From Planctomycetaceae bacterium (GTDB lineage Bacteria > Planctomycetota > Planctomycetia > Planctomycetales > Planctomycetaceae): DNA of 41,834 nt. Where the stretch lies: the NCBI GenBank assembly GCA_028284885.1, contig JANQQW010000175.1, positions 1 to 41,834 of the forward strand, read 5' to 3'. Numbering within the stretch: the first letter of the stretch is position 1; each line of letters starts with the position of its first letter. Shown one piece after another: positions 16,654 to 27,900 of this stretch. Both the position numbers and the translations under genes were made by a program. A model generated the notes under the pieces. That model did not search any database, was not told the origin of the DNA, and worked only from the letters and a program-made list of their open reading frames with translations.

Positions 16654-17912
16654 TTCTCGCCGATGCACACGAGGTGCTCCACGCCGCGGAACAGCAGTCG
16701 GCCGTCGTCGACGGCGGGGGAGGCGTAGGTCCGCTCGCCGAGTCGGTTCTCCGCCACCAGTTCGTACTCCGGCCCGACCTTCAGCACCTTGGTGACGCCG
16801 TCGTCGTCCGTGAAGTAGACGTGGCGGCCGTCGGTGAGCAGGCTGCCGGAGTAGTGGCGGCCCATGCGTTCCTTCCACAGAACCTCGCCGGACTTCGCGT
16901 CGAAGGCGTAGCCCACGCCGGAGTCGTTGGCGAGGTAGAACCACTTGCCGGCCGCGACGGGAGAGGGGACGTAGCTGGCGATGCCCCGTTCGTGGTGCCA
17001 CTTCACGTGGGTCTCGGTGACGTTGCCAGAGCCCGTCGGATCGATGCCGATGACGTGCCGCTCGGGGAAGCCGCCGGTGCAGAAGACCATCCCCTCGGTC
17101 TCGACGAGCGACGCGACGAACTGCTCGGTCGGGCCGTCGACGATCCAGTGCCGTTTGCCCGTGCGGGGGTCGTAACTGCAGACGGAGAGGCTCCCGGAGA
17201 GGAGCATCTGCGTGCGACCGCCCAGTTCGCGGACGATGGGCGTGCAGTAGCTGCGAGTCTTGTTCTCCCGCTCGGTCTTCCAGATCGTCTCCCCGGTCCT
17301 GCGGTCGAGTGCGACGAGGTAGGCGGGGCCGTCGTGGTCGCCGTTGACGATCACCATGTTCTCGAACAGCACGGGCGACGAGCAGTACCCGTGCTTGCTG
17401 GCGAAGACGCCCGGCCGCTGCTCCCACACCTTCTCGCCGTCGTGCGTGTAGGCGGCAACGTACATCTGATTGCCGTCGAGGAAACTGACGTAGACGTGGT
17501 CGTCGTCCGCCGCGGGCGTGCTGCTCGCCCGGCTGTTGAGCTTGTGAATCTGCTCTAGCGGCGACTCCAGGACGACCCGGTGCCACAGCGGCTTGCCGGT
17601 CGCCCGCTCGAAGCACATCAGCACGCGCGGCTTCGGCTCGTCCGACTTGATCTTCGGAACGCCGGTCGGGTCGTCGACGCCGAGGAGGAAGATGCGGTCC
17701 CCCTTCACGACGGGCGACCCGTGCCCCTGGAACTCGAGCTTGGTCCGCCAGACGACGTTCTTCTCGCCGTCCGCCTCGCCCGACCACTCGAGCGGCAGCT
17801 TCGCCGTTGTACTCCCGTCCCCCAACGGCCCCCGCCACATCGGCCAGTCACCGGCCACCACGGAGGCAGCGAACGCGAGTGTGAGCAGCGTCGTCGGCAG
17901 GAGGCGTCGCAC
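16650..17912 (-). CDS. secreted PQQ-binding-like beta-propeller protein
   Basis: The GTG at 17912 is chosen because GGAG lies seven bases upstream and because it starts a clean Sec signal peptide (LLPTTLLTLAFAASVVAGD). The mature protein of about 400 residues begins DWPMWRGPLGDG, the usual start of planctomycete outer-membrane-assembly-lipoprotein-like (BamB/PQQ) propellers. Blade motifs recur, such as ALDRRTGETIWKTE, SYDPRTGKRHW and AFDAKSGEVLWKERM, each ending in the W-x-x blade signature. No cytochrome domain and no lipobox are seen. Such propellers act as periplasmic scaffolds or quinoprotein-like domains; the catalytic residues of true PQQ alcohol dehydrogenases are not evident. It is translationally coupled to the DUF429-like gene downstream. 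Confidence 0.9.
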   Translation of the reverse strand: MRRLLPTTLLTLAFAASVVAGDWPMWRGPLGDGSTTAKLPLEWSGEADGEKNVVWRTKLEFQGHGSPVVKGDRIFLLGVDDPTGVPKIKSDEPKPRVLMCFERATGKPLWHRVVLESPLEQIHKLNSRASSTPAADDDHVYVSFLDGNQMYVAAYTHDGEKVWEQRPGVFASKHGYCSSPVLFENMVIVNGDHDGPAYLVALDRRTGETIWKTERENKTRSYCTPIVRELGGRTQMLLSGSLSVCSYDPRTGKRHWIVDGPTEQFVASLVETEGMVFCTGGFPERHVIGIDPTGSGNVTETHVKWHHERGIASYVPSPVAAGKWFYLANDSGVGYAFDAKSGEVLWKERMGRHYSGSLLTDGRHVYFTDDDGVTKVLKVGPEYELVAENRLGERTYASPAVDDGRLLFRGVEHLVCIGEK

Positions 17913-17992
17913 GGCAGGACTCCGCGGGTGAGGGAACCGCTGGAGCCTACGGCAGCGAAGCAGACGGATCAACGGCCGCCGGTCTGTAGGCT

Positions 17993-18007
17993 GGGGCTCG
18001 AAGCCCC
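17993..18007. repeat. short GC-rich palindrome (GGGGCTCGAAGCCCC)
   Basis: A self-complementary hairpin of six stem base pairs around a TCGAA loop sits in the 189-bp gap between the 157-aa gene and the PQQ-type gene. No T-run follows on either strand, so it is more likely a dispersed repeat remnant than a terminator. Confidence 0.45.
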
Positions 18008-18101
18008 GACGTGTCGCGTCCGTAGACGCTTGGGTTCGAGAGGACCGTCGAATCGGACGGTCTTGTACCCGGTGTCGCTCGCGGCCCGCTCCTCGCGGTG
18101 G

Positions 18102-18575
18102 TCAGTCCTTCGTCCGGATCCGTAGCACGTTGGAGCAGCGCTCGCGGCCGCCGCGGTTCACGTCCTCTTTCTCCATCCAGACGTGGACGGGGCCTTCGAC
18201 GTCTCGCGGAGCGCCGAAGCGGCCAAAGTGAAGGGTGCCGCGGGCGTTGAGCATCCCGTGGACGTTCTGGTCGAGGACCGTGCCGTCGGCGGACTCGACG
18301 ACGATGAAGTACGCGTGGAAGCGGGACGTTTGGCCCTTGATGAGGTAGTCGAACCGGACGTTCATCGGCGACCCGCCCATGTGCTCGCCGTTGCTCAACT
18401 CCCAGTTCTTGACCGTGGAGGCCCACAGCAGCAGGGCGACGAGACCGACGACAGGCAGCATGGCGAGACCGCACCCCCACTTCGCCGCCGTCGCACAGCC
18501 GTTGCCGGATCGCGGTGGTGGCTGGGTGGTCTCAACCCCCGCCAGATCGACTTGGACCTCTTCGTCGTCGTGCAC
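18102..18575 (-). CDS. single-pass membrane protein of unknown function (157 aa)
   Basis: The 157-residue protein starts at a GTG at 18575. An acidic N-terminal tail of about 35 residues (HDDEEVQVDLAG) precedes one membrane segment (GLAMLPVVGLVALLLWAST), so the C-terminal domain of about 95 residues should face the periplasm. That domain is beta-rich (MNVRFDYLIKGQTSRFHAYFIVVESADG) and ends in a basic CSNVLRIRTKD. The Gly/Cys-rich stretch before the membrane segment is notable. No family is recognised. It is separate from the PQQ-type gene by about 190 bp and probably has its own promoter. Confidence 0.65.
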   Translation of the reverse strand: MHDDEEVQVDLAGVETTQPPPRSGNGCATAAKWGCGLAMLPVVGLVALLLWASTVKNWELSNGEHMGGSPMNVRFDYLIKGQTSRFHAYFIVVESADGTVLDQNVHGMLNARGTLHFGRFGAPRDVEGPVHVWMEKEDVNRGGRERCSNVLRIRTKD

Positions 18576-18712
18576 GCGGCCAGCCCCCGAGCGGTGGTGA
18601 CGCTCCTAGAGTCATTCAACCGCGGGATCGCGGGGCTTGCCAGTCGCAATTCTCCGACTGTGCCATTGCCCGTGCGGGAGTTCTGCGCGGGCGTTGGCGG
18701 GAGTCGCGTCGG

Positions 18713-20032
18713 TCACCGCACCGAGCGTGCAACCTGCCGGACCGAAGTCCCGCTGCCTTGATCTGCAGGGCTTTCGGAGAGTTCGCTGCAGCCCGTTGCC
18801 TCCCGGCCCAGCAGGTCGAGTAGCGCGAGCATCAGCAGCACGCTCAGCTGCAGGCCGGTCGCGGCGGCGAGACGGGGCGACAGGCCGACGGCGACGTACA
18901 GCAGCACTCCGACCGCCGGGAGAGTTCGCCCGAGCGAGTGCCGCGGGTCGAGCGCGACGCTCGCCACGAGGAACAGCGGCAGCAGCAGCAGGGTCAGGTC
19001 GTAGGTGTAGAGGTGCGGACTCGTGACCAGCGTCGCCACGACGAGCGACGCGAACTGCAGGGCGAACGTCGGACTGCCGTACGCGAACGGGCGGCGGGCG
19101 ACGCGGACGACGAGGGCCAGCGTCCACAGCGTGAGCGCGACGACCACGCCCTTGACCACGCCGTCCGGCCAGCCGCCGAGCAGCAGCTGCGTCGATCCCC
19201 ACCAGCAGTGGGCCTCGGCAAGGTCGTACCCGCCGGTCTGGACGTAGTTCCCCATGCCGGCGACGAGGGCGAAGTAGTCGCCGCAGAGGTCGGCCCCGGC
19301 GAGGAACGACAGCCCAACCAGCACGGCTCCCGTCGTGACGCCCCCCGCGAGGAACCGCCACTGCCGCTTGAACAGCATCGTGAAGCCGACGACGAGCGTG
19401 AGCTGCGGCTTGAAGGCGACCAGTCCGAACACCAGCCCCGCGAGAAACGGCCGCTTCCGGTCTAGCAGCACGAACGTCGAGCCGAACAACAGCAGCAGCA
19501 GCGTTCCCTTCTGCCCGCTGGAGAGCGACAGGATGACCGGGGCGAACGCGGCCGCCGCGAGCAGCGCCCACTCCGCCCGCAGCGTCCCGGGCTGTTCTCC
19601 CTGCCACCGCAGAAGCACGAAGGCCGCCCCGACGAGGCACGTCGTCGTCAGCAGCGTCCAGACGACGGCCGCGACCGGCAACGGCAGCGAGCCGAGCGGC
19701 GAGAGCACCAGGTACCAGAACGGCGGGTAGACCATCGGAAGGTACGCGTTCCGGTCCCACTCGAACCCGACGACCGCCGGGTCGTGCTGGACGCTGCGGA
19801 CGTAGTCGAGGTCGTACAGCCGCGACCGCTCGCCGTGCGTCAGCACCCAGGCCCCGGTCCACTCGTGCAACACGTCCCCGCCGAACGGCTCCGCCTCCGG
19901 CCCGGAAACGAGCCGGAAGTTCGGCGAGACCGCGAGAATCCCGGCGACCAGCACGAGCGGCACCCCGACCGCCGCGAGGACCGTGCGGTCGCGGGTGACA
20001 GGGGCGTCGAATCCGGTCGAGACGTGCGACAT
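18713..20032 (-). CDS. polytopic membrane protein, GT87/DUF2029-like glycosyltransferase candidate
   Basis: About 439 residues from an ATG at 20032; a GTG at 20053 is equally possible because neither has a clear ribosome-binding site. About ten to eleven hydrophobic helices are visible. An early periplasmic-type loop contains DVLHEWTGAWVLTHGERSRLY followed by YPPFWYLVLSPLG, the pattern of DUF2029/GT87 mannosyltransferase-like proteins, in which an Asp in the first loop and a YPP motif are typical. GQKGTLLLLLFG and FKPQLTLVVG helices follow. These enzymes use polyprenyl-phosphate sugars to build envelope glycans. No glycan cluster surrounds it, so the acceptor is unknown. The Ser/Gln-rich tail is cytoplasmic. 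Confidence 0.75.
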   Translation of the reverse strand: MSHVSTGFDAPVTRDRTVLAAVGVPLVLVAGILAVSPNFRLVSGPEAEPFGGDVLHEWTGAWVLTHGERSRLYDLDYVRSVQHDPAVVGFEWDRNAYLPMVYPPFWYLVLSPLGSLPLPVAAVVWTLLTTTCLVGAAFVLLRWQGEQPGTLRAEWALLAAAAFAPVILSLSSGQKGTLLLLLFGSTFVLLDRKRPFLAGLVFGLVAFKPQLTLVVGFTMLFKRQWRFLAGGVTTGAVLVGLSFLAGADLCGDYFALVAGMGNYVQTGGYDLAEAHCWWGSTQLLLGGWPDGVVKGVVVALTLWTLALVVRVARRPFAYGSPTFALQFASLVVATLVTSPHLYTYDLTLLLLPLFLVASVALDPRHSLGRTLPAVGVLLYVAVGLSPRLAAATGLQLSVLLMLALLDLLGREATGCSELSESPADQGSGTSVRQVARSVR

Positions 20033-20128
20033 CGGCGAGGATGAGAGGGACACGAGACAACGGCTGAAACATAGCTCGTGCTCCGGCGGTCACCGCCGCT
20101 GCGCGTTCGGTCTCCGGTCCCGTCGAGG

Positions 20129-20896
20129 TCAGTTGACGGCCGGCCTTTCGAACTGCCGGAGCACGTAGATCAGCACGAAGCTCAGCTGCATCAGCAGGAA
20201 CCACGCGGTCAGCTTGCCGAGGCCGACCATCGTCCAGCCCTGTTCCTGTTCCGGGTAGACCCAGATGCGGGCGAACGTGCTCGCGTTCTCGGCGATCCAG
20301 ATGAAGAAGGCGATGAGCACGAAGCTGAGCAGCAGCGGCATCCGCCGGTCGACGAGGTGCGGCCGGAAGACGACCGTCGTCCGCCGGTACGCCACCGCGA
20401 TCCCGGCCAGCAGGACCCACCGCAAGTCCCAGACGTAGTGGTGGGTGAAGAAGTTGACGTACGACAGCACCGCCAGCGTCGAGGCGACGAGGACGTGCGG
20501 GAAGTGCTCGAACCGCAGGTCGAGCTGCCGCCAGCTGCGGGCGATGTAGCTGCCGACCGCGCTGTACATGAACCCGGTGAACAACGGCACGTTGCCGATC
20601 CGGAAGACCGCCTCGCCGGGGTAGGACCACGAGCCGATCGCGTCGGACGTCTTGAAGACCTCCATCGCCGTCGCGAGCACGTGGTACAGCACGACCACCC
20701 CGCACTCCCGCAGGCTCTCCATTCGCAGCGCGAGCAACGCGACCTGGATGGCGACGGCGTACAGGAACAGGAAGTCGTACCGCGCCAACGGGACGTCCGG
20801 GTACCAGAACTTCGTCCCGACGAACGCCGCGAGCAGCAGACCGCCGAAGATCGACGCCCACGCCTGCTTCAGGCCGAAGTGGAGGAACTCGGTCAC
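20129..20896 (-). CDS. DUF817 family integral membrane protein
   Basis: The 255-residue protein starts at a GTG at 20896 (product begins TEFLHFGLKQAWASIFG). About seven to eight hydrophobic helices are present, with conserved-looking polar motifs characteristic of DUF817: QAWASIFGGLLL near the N-terminus, RYDFLFLYAVAIQ, LYHVLATAMEVFKT, GSWSYPGEA, VPLFTGFMYSAVGSYIARSW, NFFTHHYVWDLRW and the C-terminal WIAENASTFARIWVYP. Length matches the family. Function of DUF817 proteins is not established. It is 76 bp upstream of the GT87-like gene on the same strand. Confidence 0.85.
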   Translation of the reverse strand: MTEFLHFGLKQAWASIFGGLLLAAFVGTKFWYPDVPLARYDFLFLYAVAIQVALLALRMESLRECGVVVLYHVLATAMEVFKTSDAIGSWSYPGEAVFRIGNVPLFTGFMYSAVGSYIARSWRQLDLRFEHFPHVLVASTLAVLSYVNFFTHHYVWDLRWVLLAGIAVAYRRTTVVFRPHLVDRRMPLLLSFVLIAFFIWIAENASTFARIWVYPEQEQGWTMVGLGKLTAWFLLMQLSFVLIYVLRQFERPAVN

Positions 20897-21028
20897 GCGG
20901 CCGATCCGTGCCGGAGGAGAGCGGAGCCTTTCTCAGCGTCGATCGTGGCAACCGGTCGCCGAGCGGCGTGACTGCCGGTGGACACAGCCTACACGACTCC
21001 GCTCGGCCGAGTCGGCTTCCGGGTCGGC

Positions 21029-21742
21029 TCAGTAGAAGAAGTTCAACGAGAGAATGTGGTTCATCCCGTCGATACCGCCGCGACGCTCGATGAACTGGTT
21101 CAGGTAGCCCATCTCCACGCGATGGCCGGCACACTTCCAGGGCTCGAAGCCGACTCCGACGAACGCCCGGTTCTGGTCGAGGCCCGACTGGGCGCCCCAG
21201 TCCGTGTCGTTCAGGTGGAAGAAGACCTCGTCCCACGTCACCAGCGACCACCGCGGCCGCTGCGGGAGCACGTACTGGGCCCGGGCGAACTGCCGCCACC
21301 GCAGCCCCACGTCGTCCCCCCGCTGCACCCACCGCTGCTCGAACCGGCTCCGGTGGAGGAACCTCCACTGCCCGACCGACGGGGAGTACGTCCACTGCTG
21401 CCAGAAGCGGTGCTCGTCGAAGTCGCGGCCGGTGACGGGCGAGGTGTGAATCCACGCGTGCCCCACCCACAGCGTGTTGTCGGCGTCGACGGCGTAGCCG
21501 AGGCCGGGGCGGACGATGCTCTGGCTGAACCCGTCGGCGTCGTCCCGCAGCCGGTAGTGCGAGTCGAACCACCACCGCAACGGTGACTCGTCGTCCAGCG
21601 ACTCGAACCGCCCGTTTCCGAACGCGGCGAACCACAGCCCGGCGTCGTCGACCGTCTGGGCGCTCGCCCGGCCTGGCCACACCCCGAGAAGGAGCATTCC
21701 GACGAAGAGTCCCCACGTCCACCGAGCCGTCGTTCGCTGCAT
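21029..21742 (-). CDS. DUF2490-like outer-membrane protein
   Basis: The ATG at 21742 has an excellent ribosome-binding site (AGGAGGGG, six bases upstream). The 237-residue product has a Sec signal peptide (WGLFVGMLLLGVWPGRASAQ) and a mature part of alternating aromatic/polar strands with many Trp and Arg (for example LRWWFDSHYRLR, QWRFLHRSRFEQRW), ending in an aromatic LSLNFFY typical of outer-membrane beta-barrels. The W-F-A-A-F-G-N-G-R and F-x-x-R-x-R-x-E-x-R patterns fit DUF2490. It probably forms a small barrel of 8-10 strands in the outer membrane; substrate is unknown. Confidence 0.8.
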   Translation of the reverse strand: MQRTTARWTWGLFVGMLLLGVWPGRASAQTVDDAGLWFAAFGNGRFESLDDESPLRWWFDSHYRLRDDADGFSQSIVRPGLGYAVDADNTLWVGHAWIHTSPVTGRDFDEHRFWQQWTYSPSVGQWRFLHRSRFEQRWVQRGDDVGLRWRQFARAQYVLPQRPRWSLVTWDEVFFHLNDTDWGAQSGLDQNRAFVGVGFEPWKCAGHRVEMGYLNQFIERRGGIDGMNHILSLNFFY

Positions 21743-22028
21743 GTCCCCTCCTGGATTCTCGAACGGTCTCGACTTCCATCGACCGTTCCGACGCACGCTT
21801 CCCGTTCCAATCGGGCGGCAGTCCCGTTGGTCCGGTTGGGGGGACCCTGCGGGCGGCGATCCAGTCACCCCGTCGGTTGAGGCCGAACGCACCAACGACT
21901 CGGGGCCTCCGTTGTCGGACCCCAGGCACCCGTCGCTGCCGAGTGGAGTAGGCCTCCGAGGATCGCTACGGTGCTTCGAGCCTGCGCACGTACGGACTCA
22001 GCGAAAGAGCGTCCGGATCGACGTTGAG

Positions 22029-22928
22029 TCAGGTGTTCGACTCGATCTCGGCGATCAACTGCCTGATCAGTGGTAGCAGATTCTCTCGGAGGGTCGCGGC
22101 GAACACGTCGTCCTCTTCAGAGGGGACCAGGAACGCCTGGTCCATCGCAGGAGTACCGGGCAACTCCGAGCCCTCGTGCTTCAGTCGAAAACTCGCGACG
22201 AGTCGACGCATGAGATTCGACTTTCGCTCCCACTCGTCCCAGAGCTCGTCGTTCGGATCGTGAGGCAGTGGAGCCCGCGCCACCAAGTACGCGTCCTGGT
22301 GATGCGGACGTTTCGCTGCCGGCGGACATACCGCCTCCAACCTCGATATCGTCAGGCTCTGGTCGAAGTCCGTCGTTATCGATCCCCGTAGGTCCGGCAT
22401 ACCGAACAAGTAGAGGTACGAGCTCTTTGCGGTCGGGTCGGAGGTCGCGAACGACACGGCAGTCGGAAGCGAGCGAGTCACGTCGAGAAACGGGGTGGGC
22501 CACAACTCGTAGTGCTGCAGGATCGATGCGGTTGCCGATGGCAACGACTTGATGATGAACTCACGCGGTGTTCTGATCCTGCGAACGACTTCGTAGACCT
22601 CGCGGCGAAGAACACCTTGCAGGTGTTCGTAGTAGCGTCGCCGCCGCTCTGGCGTGAGCTCGTGCTCTTCTCCGTCGAGAGACCACTTCGGTCGGAACAG
22701 AACCGGAACGCACTTTGCGAAGTGCGCGCGCTGTCCGCGAAAGTAGAGCACTTGTCGCTTGTTCATCATGGAGAGGAACGAGACGGCCTCGCGAAGCTCG
22801 TCCCAGTTCGAGACCTCGAGTGGCGCAGCAGACTTGATCTCCTTCCGCGGTTGCCGCCGGACAGCGCTTTGCCCGCCCTTCCAGTCCTCGTACGCCTTCT
22901 TGGAGTACGCACGCTTGAGAGGGTACAT
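22029..22928 (-). CDS. FRG-domain protein (299 aa), atypical codon use
   Basis: The 299-residue product starts from an ATG at 22928. It carries the name-giving FRG motif (VLYFRGQRAHF, F63-R64-G65-Q66) and the second signature of the family (LQHYELWPTPFLDVTRSLPTAVSFA, here split as QHYELWPTPFLDVT then SLPTAVSFA). No signal peptide or membrane segment is present. FRG domains occur in phage, plasmid and defence-island proteins, but their activity is not well defined. Third codon positions use clearly more A and T than in neighbouring genes, suggesting recent acquisition. It lies 56 bp downstream of the dihydrolipoyl dehydrogenase gene on the same strand, an odd functional pairing. No antitoxin-like or defence partner is next to it. 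Confidence 0.85.
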   Translation of the reverse strand: MYPLKRAYSKKAYEDWKGGQSAVRRQPRKEIKSAAPLEVSNWDELREAVSFLSMMNKRQVLYFRGQRAHFAKCVPVLFRPKWSLDGEEHELTPERRRRYYEHLQGVLRREVYEVVRRIRTPREFIIKSLPSATASILQHYELWPTPFLDVTRSLPTAVSFATSDPTAKSSYLYLFGMPDLRGSITTDFDQSLTISRLEAVCPPAAKRPHHQDAYLVARAPLPHDPNDELWDEWERKSNLMRRLVASFRLKHEGSELPGTPAMDQAFLVPSEEDDVFAATLRENLLPLIRQLIAEIESNT

Positions 22929-22984
22929 CGAGTCCGACTCCGTGTGGGTTCGCTGCTGGCCATGGCCGGGCTTGCGCGCGGCAC

Positions 22985-24772
<1,788 letters not shown>

Positions 24773-24987
24773 GGGACTTCGCCTCGGTTTCGTGTCGAGC
24801 CGTGCGGGCTCGTTCGTCTACGGTGGCTTCGGATGCGCGAACCCAGAGTATGTCGCCCGGCGGGACGGTTTCGCCAGCGTGACCGCGAGAGAGTTCGTGG
24901 GATCGGCGAACACGCCCGTGTTGCGTGCCGGTGTCGCCGGCTGGATGATGACGGCACACCTTGCCCCCGCCTCACGAGGAGTCGTCC

Positions 24988-27900
24988 GTGTTCCGTCAGG
25001 TCGTCGCCGCGTCGCTCGTTCTCGCCGGTCTGGTCGCCTCGTCGTTCGGGCAGGGGAAGATCAAGATTCCCCGCCGGCACGACAAGCCGCCGGGGCCGGC
25101 GCTCACGCCGGAGCAGGCGGTTGCGAAGATGACCGTGCCAGACGGGTTCCACGTGGACCTCGTCGCGGCCGAGCCGCAACTCGTCAACCCGACCGCGATG
25201 TGCTTCGACGACCGCGGTCGCATCTGGGTCTGCGAGTCGGTCGAGTACCCCCGCCGTTCGCCCGGAAAGGGGAAGGACCGCATCCGCATCCTCGAGGACA
25301 CCGACCGCGACGGCCGCATCGACGAGTCGACCGTCTTCATGGACGGCCTAAACATCCCCTGTGGCATCGCACTGGGGCACGGAGGCGTGTGGATCTCGAA
25401 CGCCCCGGACATCCTCTTCGTGAAGGACACCGACGGTGACGACAGGGCGGACGAGGTGCAGACGGTCGTCACCGGCTGGGGGCGGACCGACACGCACGAG
25501 CTGCCGAACTCGCTGACCTGGGGACCGGACGGCTGGCTGTACGGGTTGAACGGCGTCTTCAACCACAGCCACGTGCGGTACGCGAAGGACAACCCGAACT
25601 TCGACGAGAAGCACCCCGGCTGGAAGACGACCTGTTGCATGTGGCGAGTCCACCCGCGGACGTGGGAGTTCGAGCTGTACGCCGAGGGGACCAGCAACCC
25701 GTGGGGCATCGCCTTCGATCCGGAGGGTGAGGCGTTCGTCTCCGCCTGCGTGATCGACCACCTGTGGCACATCGCCGAGACCGGCTACTACCACCGGCAG
25801 GGCGGCCCCTACCCGCCGCACACCTGGAAGATCGAGTCGATCGTCGACCACAAGCACCAGAAGGCGGCCTACTGCGGCCTCGAGTACTTCGACAGCCCCG
25901 CCTACCCGGACGAGTACCGCGACCGGCTCTACATGGGGAACATCCACGGCGGCTGCATCAACGTCGACGTGCTGGAGAAGCGAGGCAGCACCTACCACGC
26001 CAAGCCGGCCCCGGACTTCCTCACGGCGAACGACGCCTGGTTCATGCCGATCGACCAACGCGTCGGCCCGGACGGCTTCCTGTACGTCCTCGACTGGTAC
26101 GACCGGTACCACTGCTACCAGGACGCCAACGCCGACCCGGCCGGCATCGACCGCCTCCACGGCCGCATCTACCGCGTGCGGTACGGCGACGAGAAGCAGC
26201 CGCTTCCGACGTTCGACCTGACGAAGAAGACGGACGACGAACTGATCGAAATGCTGGGCGATCCAAATGTGTTCTACCGGCGGAAGGCACAGCGGATCCT
26301 GCAGGAGCGGAACACGAAGGCGAACGCCGAGCGGTTGCTGGAAGTCGTGCTTGCGAAGGAGACGTCCGAGAAGCAGCGGCGGCACGCGTTGTTCGTCCTG
26401 ATGGGGCACGACCTGCACGACCACGACATTGCGTGGAAGGTTGCCCGAGCGATCGACGACCCCGCCGACCCGTTCCTCGCGACGTGGTCGATTCGCTGCC
26501 TCGGTCTGCACGTCGTGCGTCCGTTCGCGTTCGAGGACGGATGGGACGACACGTACGACCTCAACCTCGGCACCCCACTCATCGACGGCCTCTCGGAACC
26601 GGACGTGCATTCCGACGTCCGGCGGGCCGCGGTCCAGGTCGTCGGCCAACTCGCCCGCAAGGACGCTCCGTACACCGCGTACTCCGAAGCGCTCGCGAGG
26701 GCGGCCGTCCATGGCGGCGACGACCCGCTGCTCGGGCGACTCGTCTGGGCGAACCTAGTGCCCTATCTCGAGCACTTCCCGAGACAGGCCGGTGACTTCG
26801 TCGCGACGGACGGTCTCGTCGAATCGCCCGTGGGCCGCGAGATCACCCCTCGCCTCGTCGCGTGGCTGCTCGACCGCCCGCGGCTTCCGAGGGCAGCAGT
26901 CGGTGAGATCCTCCGCGAGGCGATCAACCGGGGGGCGAAGTCCGGGGCCGCCGGTCGCACGCTGAACGAGATCGCCGATCGCGTGCAGTCCGGGGAGCTC
27001 AAGGGGGACCGACTCGCCGCGGTCCGCACGCAGGTCGCACCGGTTCTGACCGAGGTGCTCCGGCAACAGGGGCATCCACTGGCGAGCGAGGCCGCGTTTC
27101 TGGCCGTCGCCTGGAAAGACGAGTCCGCGCTCGGCGTCGTCCGCGGCATCCTCGTCGACGGCACGGCCAACGCCTCCAAACGTCTCGCCGCCCTCGAGGC
27201 TCTCGTCGCCGCGAAGGACAACGGCGTTCTCGAGAGCGTCCGCACGCTGCTCGCCGATCCGAAGTCGAACTCCGCCGACCTCCGCGCCAAGGTCGTCGCC
27301 GCGCTCGGTCGTCTCGACCAACCCGAGGTCGCCGACGTCCTGCTCTCGGCGTACCCGTCACTCGAAGCGGAGCTGCAACCGCGGGCCGTCGACCTGCTGA
27401 CGCAGCGCACCCCGTGGGCGAAGTCCCTGTTGAATGCGATCGGGAGGAAACGCGTCCCGGCGAACGCCCTCAACCTGAACCAGGTTCGTAGTCTGCTCGC
27501 GACCGGGGACGAGGAACTCGCGGCGGCCGTCAATCAGCACTGGGGGACGGTGCGGACCGGAAGGGACCCGGAGCGGGCGAAGAAGATCGCCGAGTGGAAG
27601 ACGTTCGTCCGCGAGCACCCCGGCGACCCGTTCGTCGGCGAGAAGGTGTTCGCGAAGCTGTGCGGGCAGTGTCACACGATGCACGGCAAGGGGGCGAAGG
27701 TCGGGCCGGACATCACGCTCAACGGCCGCAACTCGTTCGACCAACTCCTCTCGAACGTCTTCGACCCCAGCCTCGTCATCGGCCGGGCGTACCAGGCACG
27801 GACGGTCGTCACGACCGAGGGCCGTGTGCTGAACGGGCTGCTGCTTGAGGAGAACGACCAGCGGGTCGTCCTCAACATGCAGGGGGGGAAGCAGGAGACG

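Noticed and set aside
17993..18007. GGGGCTCGAAGCCCC hairpin as an intrinsic terminator
   Set aside because: No T-run follows on either strand, and it resembles a dispersed palindromic repeat.
22029..22928. FRG protein as part of a toxin-antitoxin pair
   Set aside because: No short antitoxin-like gene is adjacent on either side; the flanking genes are a dihydrolipoyl dehydrogenase and an outer-membrane protein 286 bp away.
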